Of a stretch of DNA of 27,780 bases, positions 20,256-27,139 are shown one piece after another. The stretch is from positions 1 to 27,780 of the forward strand of contig CAYPAS010000002.1 of the NCBI GenBank assembly GCA_964408785.1, read 5' to 3'. The translations under genes and the position numbers were made by a program. Source of the DNA: UBA12465 sp964408785. GTDB lineage: Bacteria; Patescibacteriota; Patescibacteriia; Patescibacteriales; UBA12465. The notes beneath the pieces were generated by a model. The model did no database searches. It was not told the DNA's origin and saw nothing but the letters and a program-made list of their open reading frames with translations. Position 1 is the first letter of the stretch; every line of letters starts with the position of its first letter.

Positions 20256-21371
20256 TTATTTTTTAATACTAATTATTTCTATATCAGGCGAACATTTATC
20301 ACTCGGCGCACAATCAATGCCGTTAACAATACCTCTTACGGTATAGATATCATTAAAGTAATTGGTATTTTCATCAAAAGGAACGTTATAATAATTTAAT
20401 ATATATTTAACCCAATCCCCATCCCAATCGGGGTTAATCGCTATATTATCGGCGTCCATTAATTCATCGGCAAAAGCCCAAAACATATCGCAAGGTTGAT
20501 TTATGTCAACATCCTGGTGCTCGTCATCAATAATACAAAATTTAATGCCAGTAATCTGAGAATAATTGCCACTAATCTTCGCTTGCCATTCTATTTCCTG
20601 TCCTTTTTTCTCGGTGTTAAAGTAGCCAGGAGTATCAGATTTTTCTAACTTATCAGACATGAGCTGATTATAAGTTAGTTTTTTATCATCTTCTTTGTTT
20701 TTTAATTTCAAAAATTCAACGATATTAGGAATTTCTGCTTCATAAATGCTTTCTATTCCACAATCCGCATCTTTACTAATAAAAGTATCAACATAAGAAA
20801 ATATATAGTCAGAGCCTCTTAAATTTCCAGACAAAGTTAATTTATATATTTCCACCTGCACATTCATATCGGACTTATTATCATTTTCAACAGGTGATAT
20901 CAACAATAAATAATTTAAATTATTAATTTTAGCTAATCTTAATAACCCGCCGCCGTTACAACCTAATATTTCTGGCACAACAAAATCTTTATCAAAATCG
21001 CCAATTTTTTTACCAGTAATTTCTCTAGTCACTAAACTCCAATAATCAGAGTTAGGTTCGGTTCTTTTGTTATTAATATAAAAACTGTAAATATCTCTAT
21101 CGTAAAAAACATGATAATCATAATAATCAGCTCCAGTAATATGAGAAACAAAGACAGCATCATCTAAGCCATCAGAATTTAAATCGATATTATTAAGGCC
21201 CTGACTAAAGGAATATATTTTTGCGTCATCATCTTCATATTCTAAATTAATACTAGATGGGGCTTGATAATCATTTTTTACTTCTGTATTAATTTCAGAA
21301 ACTCTTTTATTATTTAAGCTGCAACCTGATAGTAGTAAGGTTAATAAGAATATAAAAATAATTTTTTTCAT
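20256..21371 (-). CDS. Lipoprotein with calcium-loop-like segment
   Basis: The 371-residue protein begins MKKIIFIFLLTLLLSGCS, a lipoprotein signal with lipobox LSGC and Cys17 as the lipidated residue. Near residues 60-70 is NNIDLNSDGLDDAVF, an acidic DxNxDGxxD loop like those in dockerin/FG-GAP-type calcium sites. The rest is beta-rich with many Tyr and Asp (YHVFYDRDIYSFYINNKR, LGCNGGGLLRLAKINNLNYLLLIS). Several cysteines, including a final CAPSDKC, could form disulfides outside the cell. No specific family is recognised. It lies inside an otherwise DNA-repair-like operon, 10 bp after the LexA-like gene, and is with the DUF3298-like protein one of two envelope proteins in the unit. Confidence 0.85.
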   Translation of the reverse strand: MKKIIFIFLLTLLLSGCSLNNKRVSEINTEVKNDYQAPSSINLEYEDDDAKIYSFSQGLNNIDLNSDGLDDAVFVSHITGADYYDYHVFYDRDIYSFYINNKRTEPNSDYWSLVTREITGKKIGDFDKDFVVPEILGCNGGGLLRLAKINNLNYLLLISPVENDNKSDMNVQVEIYKLTLSGNLRGSDYIFSYVDTFISKDADCGIESIYEAEIPNIVEFLKLKNKEDDKKLTYNQLMSDKLEKSDTPGYFNTEKKGQEIEWQAKISGNYSQITGIKFCIIDDEHQDVDINQPCDMFWAFADELMDADNIAINPDWDGDWVKYILNYYNVPFDENTNYFNDIYTVRGIVNGIDCAPSDKCSPDIEIISIKK

Positions 21372-21381
21372 ATTTAAAATC

Positions 21382-22011
21382 TTAAGATTTAATAACCTGC
21401 ATCACTTTTCCAGCTACACACAAACAACCAATATCATCCTTATGCAAAATAATTGGTGGGTAATCTCTGTTCGACTCCGAAATTAGAACAACTGATTTTC
21501 TAATCTTATCTTCTTTAAATTTTTTAATATTAGCAACACCGTCAAGCACAAATAGAGCGTATTCTCCATCCGCAGGTTTGTTTATAGAAGAATCAATAAT
21601 TACGTAATCACCATCTTCTATACTCTCTCCGTCTATTTTAGCCCTATTCATTGAATTGCCAACAGCTTTGATGGCAAATATATCTTTCTTATTCTTTTTT
21701 AATATTTTTTTTGAAACCTTTAAATAACCATCGATATTATTATCAGCATAAATTTTAGCATCACCACAATTAGCTGCCCCCATGATAGGGATGGAAATAA
21801 TATTACTGTTTGAGCTATTATTCAACCCAACAACTCTGTTTTCTTCTTTAATAATTTTTAACAAACCCTTAGCCTCTAATTGATTCAAATGATGCTTGAT
21901 TTTCTGCGGGGCATCACCCTCTCCTATTGCCTGACTGATAGCTCTTAATGTCATGGAGCTAATATTGCCCTCTTCTGCAAGATTTAATATGGCTCTCTGT
22001 ATTTTATGCAT
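21382..22011 (-). CDS. LexA/UmuD-like S24 self-cleaving regulator
   Basis: The 209-residue protein has an N-terminal winged-helix region (about 1-60: IQRAILNLAEEG, LRAISQAIG, HLNQLEAKGLL) and an S24 peptidase domain. IPIMGAANCGDAKIY contains a likely autocleavage bond Cys82-Gly83, as in UmuD rather than the Ala-Gly of E. coli LexA. The catalytic serine is Ser120 in AVGNSMNRAKIDGESIEDGDYVIID, and the lysine is Lys163 in GVANIKKF. All elements for RecA-stimulated self-cleavage are present. It probably represses its own operon; I could not identify a clear operator. It overlaps the glycosylase gene by 8 bp (ATGCATAA). Confidence 0.92.
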   Translation of the reverse strand: MHKIQRAILNLAEEGNISSMTLRAISQAIGEGDAPQKIKHHLNQLEAKGLLKIIKEENRVVGLNNSSNSNIISIPIMGAANCGDAKIYADNNIDGYLKVSKKILKKNKKDIFAIKAVGNSMNRAKIDGESIEDGDYVIIDSSINKPADGEYALFVLDGVANIKKFKEDKIRKSVVLISESNRDYPPIILHKDDIGCLCVAGKVMQVIKS

Positions 22012-22546
22012 AAATTTTATTATTGATGTAAGATTTTAATAACTTAGCTAAATCTTTAGTTTTAAATCTAGTATTTACTCCTGAAGTAGAAGGCATAATA
22101 TAAATGTCTAATCCTAAATCCTCACTGATTTCTTTCTGATGCCCAAGCCCTAATTTCTTTGATTGAATTTTTAGGAATTTAGAGGCTGGCTTTTTACCGT
22201 TAAATATTAATATTTTTATTTTTTTATTATCCTTAATTAATTTTAACAACCTTTCTCTATCTTTCTCTATAAATTTAATTTTTAAATCCATTCCGCACTG
22301 GTCTTTGACTAAATCAGTCAAACCAATGCCGGCCTTTTTTAACTTATTATAATTCAATTCTCTTAATTCTCTAGACGGTTGAATCAAATCATTAACTAAC
22401 TTAGCTTCGTATAAAATGCGCCAAAATCTATTACCAGTATTTGCATAATAATGGCCCATTTCACAAGATTTTTTACCAGGAGCCATGCCACAAAATAATA
22501 TCTTGGTATTTTTATCAATAACATCTTCCAAATTATTCTTTGCCAT
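22004..22546 (-). CDS. Mug/TDG-type uracil-DNA glycosylase
   Basis: The 180-residue protein follows the layout of mismatch-specific glycosylases: KILFCGMAPGKKS (motif 1, residues 16-28), HYYANTGNRFWRILYEA, KAGIGLTDLVK, a strand KILIFNGKKPASKFL, and motif 2 MPSTSGVNTRF. These enzymes remove uracil or thymine from mismatches to start base-excision repair. Motif 1 has Ala where Mug and TDG have the catalytic Asn (GINPG to GMAPG), a difference that may be a subfamily trait or affect the mechanism. It overlaps the LexA-like gene by 8 bp and the gene before by 14 bp, so it is co-translated, which suggests induction with DNA damage. Confidence 0.9.
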   Translation of the reverse strand: MAKNNLEDVIDKNTKILFCGMAPGKKSCEMGHYYANTGNRFWRILYEAKLVNDLIQPSRELRELNYNKLKKAGIGLTDLVKDQCGMDLKIKFIEKDRERLLKLIKDNKKIKILIFNGKKPASKFLKIQSKKLGLGHQKEISEDLGLDIYIMPSTSGVNTRFKTKDLAKLLKSYINNKIYA

Positions 22547-23159
22547 ATTTTTCTATTTTATGAGCTAAAATAATTTTTTGTAGATTATCAGAAGAAAATT
22601 CCTGATCACTAACCTTATAAATAAAAATCAGAGAAACATGAGATGTTTTATCGCCAAAAATTTTATGATCAAAGTTTTCTTTATTAGCTAAATAATCTTT
22701 TAAGTCATTATTTTTTATAAAAATAATTCTTCTCTCCAAATTTAGTGCTTGGTTATAAAAACTGCCTGTGTTTTTCACGGTATCTCCAGAGAATTCTTGC
22801 CAAGAATTAAGTAGATTGCTTATTATTTCGTTATATTTAAGCTCTAAACCATCAAAATAACCTTTATTAGCCTGATAAAAATCTAATAGGTTATTAATTG
22901 GCTCATTTTGTTTATAAAAAGATAAAAAAGGATGATTTTTGTATTTACTTTCCCAATTAAAATCTAGATTACTTAACACTTCTTGGATTGATTTAACAGC
23001 TATTAAAGTATTATTAACTGGTTCAAACATTTTTGGATATTGAATTCTAAAATCGCTAATTAAATTATTTAGAGTTTCAGAAATTTGACCGCTCGGATAT
23101 TTGTTTTGATTAGTCTGATAAAATTCGGCTATTGAAATATTTTCTTTTACTTTATCCAT
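22533..23159 (-). CDS. Hypothetical helical protein
   Basis: The 208-residue soluble protein is mostly helical: EFYQTNQNKYPSGQISETLNNLISDF, NNLLDFYQANKGYFDGLELKYNEIISNLLNSWQEF, ALNLERRIIFIKNNDLKDYL. The end has a strand (SHVSLIFIYKVSDQEF) and a helix (LQKIILAHKIEKYG). No motif points to a family. Its end overlaps the glycosylase gene by 14 bp. Its leader shares a 25-bp sequence with the leader of the TPR gene at 23659-24036. No Shine-Dalgarno sequence. Confidence 0.8.
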   Translation of the reverse strand: MDKVKENISIAEFYQTNQNKYPSGQISETLNNLISDFRIQYPKMFEPVNNTLIAVKSIQEVLSNLDFNWESKYKNHPFLSFYKQNEPINNLLDFYQANKGYFDGLELKYNEIISNLLNSWQEFSGDTVKNTGSFYNQALNLERRIIFIKNNDLKDYLANKENFDHKIFGDKTSHVSLIFIYKVSDQEFSSDNLQKIILAHKIEKYGKE

Positions 23160-23184
23160 ATTATAAAAATTTAGAATAATTTTG
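23160..23184 (-). repeat. 25-bp leader repeat, copy A
   Basis: TTATTCTAAATTTTTATAATATGGA on the minus strand (about 23179-23155) recurs with one change at the 3' end of the nuclease-like gene and TPR start (about 24054-24032). In copy A it is non-coding upstream sequence; read in frame it would still spell YSKFL-stop, the last residues of the nuclease-like protein, so it may be the scar of a lost second copy. Confidence 0.6.
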
Positions 23185-23210
23185 TATTTTATGCATAGTT
23201 TTATTTTGAT

Positions 23211-23648
23211 TTACTGATTATTTTGTAACATGTATTTTGCGAGTTTTCTTTGGCTGATTGGCGACAAGCTAAATGTTTCTGGTTTAATTTTAAAATTTTC
23301 TAATAACTCAGTGCCATTAATAACAAAAATTTCGTAATCAGCCACATCGAGATTTTCTTTATTTCTATTATTTTTATCTAGATTAAATTTTATAATATAC
23401 AAATAGAATTTATCAGGATATTTATTTAAACAGTTAACTTCACTGTAATATAAAGGAAGCCAATTATATGTTTTCCATGATTCGCTAGTAGCCTTAACTT
23501 CAATAAATCTCTGTTCTTCTTCTTTTTCTGATAAAATGTCATAACCAACGCCTTTCGTATTAACTATTTTCGTTTTTCTTCCATTTGACTCTTCATATTT
23601 AACAACGATATCCATTGATTTTTCACTTATTATTGTTTTCCAGTCCAT
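23211..23648 (-). CDS. DUF3883-type nuclease-fold protein
   Basis: The 145-residue protein holds GVGYDILSEKEEEQRFIEVKATSES, with Asp37 and Glu50-x-Lys52. This G-x-G-Y-D-I-x-S ... R-x-I-E-V-K-A pattern is the signature of DUF3883, a PD-(D/E)XK-related domain often found in restriction and defence proteins. Before it is VVKYEESNGRKTKIVN; after it a Trp-Asn-Trp-Leu strand and YYSEVNCLNKYPDKFYLYII. Here the domain stands alone instead of being fused to a helicase or ATPase. It is 10 bp after the TPR gene and 51 bp before the next. Second of three nuclease-fold proteins in the operon. Confidence 0.85.
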   Translation of the reverse strand: MDWKTIISEKSMDIVVKYEESNGRKTKIVNTKGVGYDILSEKEEEQRFIEVKATSESWKTYNWLPLYYSEVNCLNKYPDKFYLYIIKFNLDKNNRNKENLDVADYEIFVINGTELLENFKIKPETFSLSPISQRKLAKYMLQNNQ

Positions 23649-23658
23649 AATTGTAAAA

Positions 23659-24036
23659 TTATTTTTCTAGTTCTTTCAAGCCAATAATGGGGTCATTATA
23701 AGCCTTATTATCAGGCGTTAAATCTACAGATTGCTCAAACATCTTTTTAGCCCCATCAAAATCACCAAGTCTAGCCATTAATGTGCCCATATTGTTTGAT
23801 ATTATTGCGGCTGTCATATCCGATTTAAGATATTTTTTTGATTCATCAAATAATTTTGGCATTATTGCTCTAACGGAGCCAATGTCCTTAACAGAACCAT
23901 CTTGTTGTCTGGCATAACTATTTGCTTCATGAATAAGCATGTCAAAAGCATCATTATAACAACTTAAAGCTGCTGCTAAATTACCTTCATTTTTTAATTC
24001 CACCGCCCTATTAATTAAAATTTGAATTGCTTCCAT
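23659..24036 (-). CDS. TPR-repeat protein
   Basis: The 125-residue protein contains two to three tetratricopeptide-like helix pairs: ILINRAVELKNEGNLAAALSCYNDAFDML near the start, and ISNNMGTLMARLGDFDGAKKMFEQSVDLTPDN near the end (the A-x-x-x-x-G-D/N-x-x-x-A-x-x-x-F/Y pattern). TPR proteins act as protein-protein scaffolds. It lies between two nuclease-fold genes (1 bp and 10 bp gaps), so it may bring operon products together; that is inference. Confidence 0.85.
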   Translation of the reverse strand: MEAIQILINRAVELKNEGNLAAALSCYNDAFDMLIHEANSYARQQDGSVKDIGSVRAIMPKLFDESKKYLKSDMTAAIISNNMGTLMARLGDFDGAKKMFEQSVDLTPDNKAYNDPIIGLKELEK

Positions 24037-24037
24037 A

Positions 24038-24466
24038 CTATAAAAATTTAGAATAACTTTTTTCTAAAACATTGCCAGATTGATCAACTAGGAATACTTT
24101 TAATTTTAAAAGTTTCCAGGCATATCGCATCTCTTTTATTTTGTTCTTAAAAGTTTTCTCCCATTCAGCTGGAACTGCGATGGCATAATAGCGTGATTTA
24201 TTTTGACTATTACCACCGATATCCATTCTAGAAACTATTTGACCTAACAACATATAAAATCCTGAGTGTTTCATTTGTAAAGCAGCTTTCCCACTACCTT
24301 TTACTTCTATAAAATATTTTTTTCTCCATTTAGGATGACTGGCTACGATATCGCAACCATGTTCGCCTCTTTTCTTTTCTGGCTTATCTATTTTCCATCC
24401 CTTTTTAATAAGATATCCGCTTAAATATTTCTCTACTTGTGATTCTGTTAACATAAGATTATTCAC
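24038..24466 (-). CDS. Restriction-endonuclease-like PD-(D/E)XK protein
   Basis: The 142-residue protein begins with a helix (TESQVEKYLSGYLIKKGWKID), then KKRGEHGCDIVASHPKWRKKYFIEVKGSGK, with Asp39 and Glu54-x-Lys56. LLGQIVSRM follows, with Gln76 in the place of the Gln often seen after the Lys in Mrr-like nucleases. A strand (YYAIAVPAEW) and LKLKVFLVDQSG close the fold. The motif order matches small restriction-endonuclease-like proteins. It overlaps the DUF3298-like gene by 8 bp and is 1 bp from the TPR gene. Third nuclease-fold protein of the operon, with no clear sequence relation to the other two. Confidence 0.82.
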   Translation of the reverse strand: MNNLMLTESQVEKYLSGYLIKKGWKIDKPEKKRGEHGCDIVASHPKWRKKYFIEVKGSGKAALQMKHSGFYMLLGQIVSRMDIGGNSQNKSRYYAIAVPAEWEKTFKNKIKEMRYAWKLLKLKVFLVDQSGNVLEKSYSKFL

Positions 24467-26432
24467 AAATTAAATTTTTCTCCTCTATTTTATTATCTTT
24501 AAAATAACATTTACGAGAAATCTCTGAATCATCAAGATTAATATAAGAAAAATATATTTTATTATTTTCTATCTTTATATTTTCAGGCAACCCCTTGCCA
24601 ACATCTATTCTGGATAATAAGACTAGATTATTATTTTCAATCTTTAAAACATAAAGACCATAACCGCTAGAAGCCCATTGCCAAGAATAAGGGGCTACAA
24701 CGATTTGCTCATTTTTACCACCGTTTAACATGTTCCCAACCTTATAATCATTGTTAAATAATATTGAAATAGAGGGTTTATCTTTAGTAAAATCATAATC
24801 ATCCAATTCATTGAACTTTCCTTCATAAAAACTGAAGCCATCACAATTATCAGCCATAAATCCGCAGGTATCACTTAATTTAGCAGGGACATCTAGATTT
24901 AAAAGATTTCTTTTAATGAGAATTTCATTATTACCACTATCTTTAAAACAAAGATTATTCTCTAAAACAGTATAAGGAATAAAAATATCATAAATTCCAT
25001 AAGCGCCAGGAGTAAAGATATAAGGGCTAAAAGATAATGTTAGGCCAAAATCGTTAAAAGATGCCTCCCTTAGATATGACAACAAAACTTCATCGGTTAA
25101 ATATCCTAAACTATTATCAAAAACCGAGCCATTAATTAAATTTGCCCTTAAAACCTCTTTTACTTTCTTCAAATAATCATTGCCACAAAATATGTCATCA
25201 ACAAATAACTGTTTTCCATTTTTTAGATCATAAATTATAGTTTTAGGATAACTATGATTGCCATTTCCGCCGCCAGTATAGTCGGTTAAAATTATTTCTA
25301 TACTAATAACATCATTAATTATAGATTTCACTTTAAACGAGCTATATAAGTTAACGCTACATTCATAATAGTAATCCAACTCTCCTCCGCATGGCTCATA
25401 GTTGTTTTTTGGATCTTTATCTTTCATCCAACCATTAACCATACTCCTATCGTTTTCAAGTGTGCCTAAAACAATATCGGTAATAATTTTATTCAAACTA
25501 TTAGCCGAATAAAACCCTTTAAATTCCGGATATTCTAAATTAATATCTGCATGGGCATTATCTTCTTTGATTGTTTTTGTTTCCCATTTTATATCTTTAT
25601 AAATATTATTCTTTGATAAGTTTTCTTTAATTTTCAAACTATCGTTAAATATTTCTTGTACATAATTAAGATCGATACTAGAAAAAGCGTCAATATCTTT
25701 AAATTCATCTACCAAAGTTTTATAATCTTCATCAACCCAAGTTTTGGCAATATTTACAGCATCTTCGCTAACATTTTTTTGATAAGAAATCTTATAAGTA
25801 CGGCCATCTTTTTCAAATATTTTTATTAGATATAAAGAGGCGGCTGATGAATCGTAATTTAAATCACTTAATATTATTAAATAATTATCATCGTATTGAT
25901 TGGTTTTTAAATATCTAGGATTATAGGAAATCTTAGCTTGATGCAATAATTCTTTATCAAACAACTCAGAAGCAAATATTTTATCTTGGTATTGGTAAAT
26001 TATAATCTCATGATTAGGCTGATAGCTTAAAATATCATCAGAATAAATTGCAGACATCACGCCATATTCAGGATTAAAAAAACCTTTTAATTTCAAATCT
26101 TGGTCGGAAAATCTAATTTGATGATTGCCTAAAACGTCAGAAATAATCTTTATTTTTTCATTCTTTTCAGCCTCAGTTTCTTCTGGATCGCCGGAACCTT
26201 CATTTATTACTGAGATGGAGCTTGTATTAGAATTATTATTAGTATTTTCTTCTAAAGGAGTTTGTTTATATTTATCCGCTAAAAATATTAAAACAGCGAA
26301 AATAAGAATAAAAATAACGACACCGCGCTTCTTAAAAAATATTCTCTTAATCTTCTCCATTTCTTTGCAATAGGCTAATTTATATTTTTCATCATCAATT
26401 TTACCTTGATGATTGTCGAGATTTTTTTCCAT
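24459..26432 (-). CDS. Membrane-anchored protein with DUF3298-like domain
   Basis: The 657-residue protein has a short cytoplasmic N-terminus (1-36), one membrane helix (about 37-52: GVVIFILIFAVLIFLA), a Ser/Asn/Glu-rich linker, and a large extracytoplasmic part. Around the middle is TDYTGGGNGNHSYPKTIIYDLKNGKQLFVDDIF, the hallmark of DUF3298, the fold found in the lysozyme-sensing anti-sigma factor RsiV and in PdaC. That domain extends to IFIPYTVLENNL. The ends are beta-rich, and eight or more cysteines lie outside. It is the first gene of the run and follows the promoter, so it may sense or respond at the envelope. No sigma factor gene is adjacent. It overlaps the next gene by 8 bp. Confidence 0.8.
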   Translation of the reverse strand: MEKNLDNHQGKIDDEKYKLAYCKEMEKIKRIFFKKRGVVIFILIFAVLIFLADKYKQTPLEENTNNNSNTSSISVINEGSGDPEETEAEKNEKIKIISDVLGNHQIRFSDQDLKLKGFFNPEYGVMSAIYSDDILSYQPNHEIIIYQYQDKIFASELFDKELLHQAKISYNPRYLKTNQYDDNYLIILSDLNYDSSAASLYLIKIFEKDGRTYKISYQKNVSEDAVNIAKTWVDEDYKTLVDEFKDIDAFSSIDLNYVQEIFNDSLKIKENLSKNNIYKDIKWETKTIKEDNAHADINLEYPEFKGFYSANSLNKIITDIVLGTLENDRSMVNGWMKDKDPKNNYEPCGGELDYYYECSVNLYSSFKVKSIINDVISIEIILTDYTGGGNGNHSYPKTIIYDLKNGKQLFVDDIFCGNDYLKKVKEVLRANLINGSVFDNSLGYLTDEVLLSYLREASFNDFGLTLSFSPYIFTPGAYGIYDIFIPYTVLENNLCFKDSGNNEILIKRNLLNLDVPAKLSDTCGFMADNCDGFSFYEGKFNELDDYDFTKDKPSISILFNNDYKVGNMLNGGKNEQIVVAPYSWQWASSGYGLYVLKIENNNLVLLSRIDVGKGLPENIKIENNKIYFSYINLDDSEISRKCYFKDNKIEEKNLICE

Positions 26433-26458
26433 ATATTAAGTAAATTTTTAATATTTAT

Positions 26459-26487
26459 ATTATACTCGTTTTTGTTAATTTAGTCAA
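26459..26487 (-). promoter_or_regulatory. Promoter of the 11-gene operon
   Basis: TTGACT (26487-26482), a 17-bp spacer, TATAAT (26464-26459) on the minus strand, near consensus. The start is about 20 nt before the ATG at 26432. Confidence 0.75.
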
Positions 26488-26495
26488 AAATATAC

Positions 26496-26508
26496 TTAAA
26501 TCTTTTAA
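26496..26508. promoter_or_regulatory. Possible operator between divergent -35 boxes
   Basis: TTAAA-TCT-TTTAA is a short inverted repeat in the 24 bp between the two divergent -35 boxes. It could bind the LexA-like regulator and control both directions, but it is AT-rich and short. Confidence 0.2.
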
Positions 26509-26511
26509 AAC

Positions 26512-26540
26512 TTGACAAGATATTCCCTAAGATTTAAAAT
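26512..26540 (+). promoter_or_regulatory. Promoter of the 26563-26961 gene
   Basis: TTGACA (26512-26517), 17 bp, TAAAAT (26535-26540). Start near 26547, about 16 nt before the ATG. The -35 TTG is not a start codon. Confidence 0.75.
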
Positions 26541-26562
26541 GAAGTTATATAATTCAAAAAAT

Positions 26563-26961
26563 ATGGAGCAGCAATTACAACTAAAACCATTTAAAAGAAC
26601 GCCCGGATTTAAATATAAGGTTATTTGTATTACGGATATTACTTTTCATGCTTCTCATAGACAGCCAAGTATGGCAATAGCAAAAAACGTTAGTAAATCT
26701 TTTACAAAAAACGAACCAGGAAGATTTTACGGTTTTAAAACAGAAGAGCTCTCTGACAGAGAAAGTCTTATCAGAATACTAGATGAATATGTAAAAAAGG
26801 ATCCAGCATTCTTAAAAATGGTTCAAGAAGAGGAAAAAAATGGAGTAAAATTGTTACTAGAGATACCAACAGAAAATATCCCTATTAAATTTGGTAACGA
26901 CGTATATGAATTTATATCAAGTAAAAACGGCCAAAGAGTTATAAGAGGTTTAAACAAGTAA
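26563..26961 (+). CDS. Hypothetical protein
   Basis: I place the start at ATG 26563 because the upstream in-frame TTG (26512) is the -35 box of a consensus promoter, leaving 132 residues. The protein begins MEQQLQLKPFKRTPGFKYKVICITDITFHASHRQ, then has FTKNEPGRFYGFKTEELSDRESLIRILDEYVKKD and EEKNGVKLLLEIPTENIPIKFGNDVYEFI. It is soluble, basic at the front and alpha/beta. No family is recognised. It diverges from the 11-gene operon, with the two promoters back to back, so it may be co-regulated. A strong terminator follows. Confidence 0.8.
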   Translation: MEQQLQLKPFKRTPGFKYKVICITDITFHASHRQPSMAIAKNVSKSFTKNEPGRFYGFKTEELSDRESLIRILDEYVKKDPAFLKMVQEEEKNGVKLLLEIPTENIPIKFGNDVYEFISSKNGQRVIRGLNK

Positions 26962-27030
26962 AAAAAGTACTTACACAACAAAAGCTAATGCGTAGTAGAA
27001 AGTAGAATAGAGTATCGCCTAAAAAACCAT

Positions 27031-27101
27031 GCCTATTCCGCGCAAGAAATAGTCTTAGACTTCATGTCCGAGCCTGTTTCGTGTGTGGGATAGGCTTTTT
27101 T
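27031..27101 (+). terminator. Strong terminator with large apical loop
   Basis: Positions 27031-27044 (GCCTATTCCGCGCA) pair with 27082-27095 over 14 bp with three G-U wobbles, followed by T6. The 37-nt loop includes the near-palindrome AGTCTTAGACT. It ends the 26563-26961 transcript and may leave a stable 3' RNA. Confidence 0.75.
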
Positions 27102-27139
27102 GTTTATAAAAAATTTTAATAAACTTAACTAAAAATTCT

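Noticed and set aside
26512..26562. TTG start at 26512 for the orphan gene
   Set aside because: The TTG is the first three bases of a TTGACA -35 box with correct spacing to TAAAAT; transcription begins downstream.
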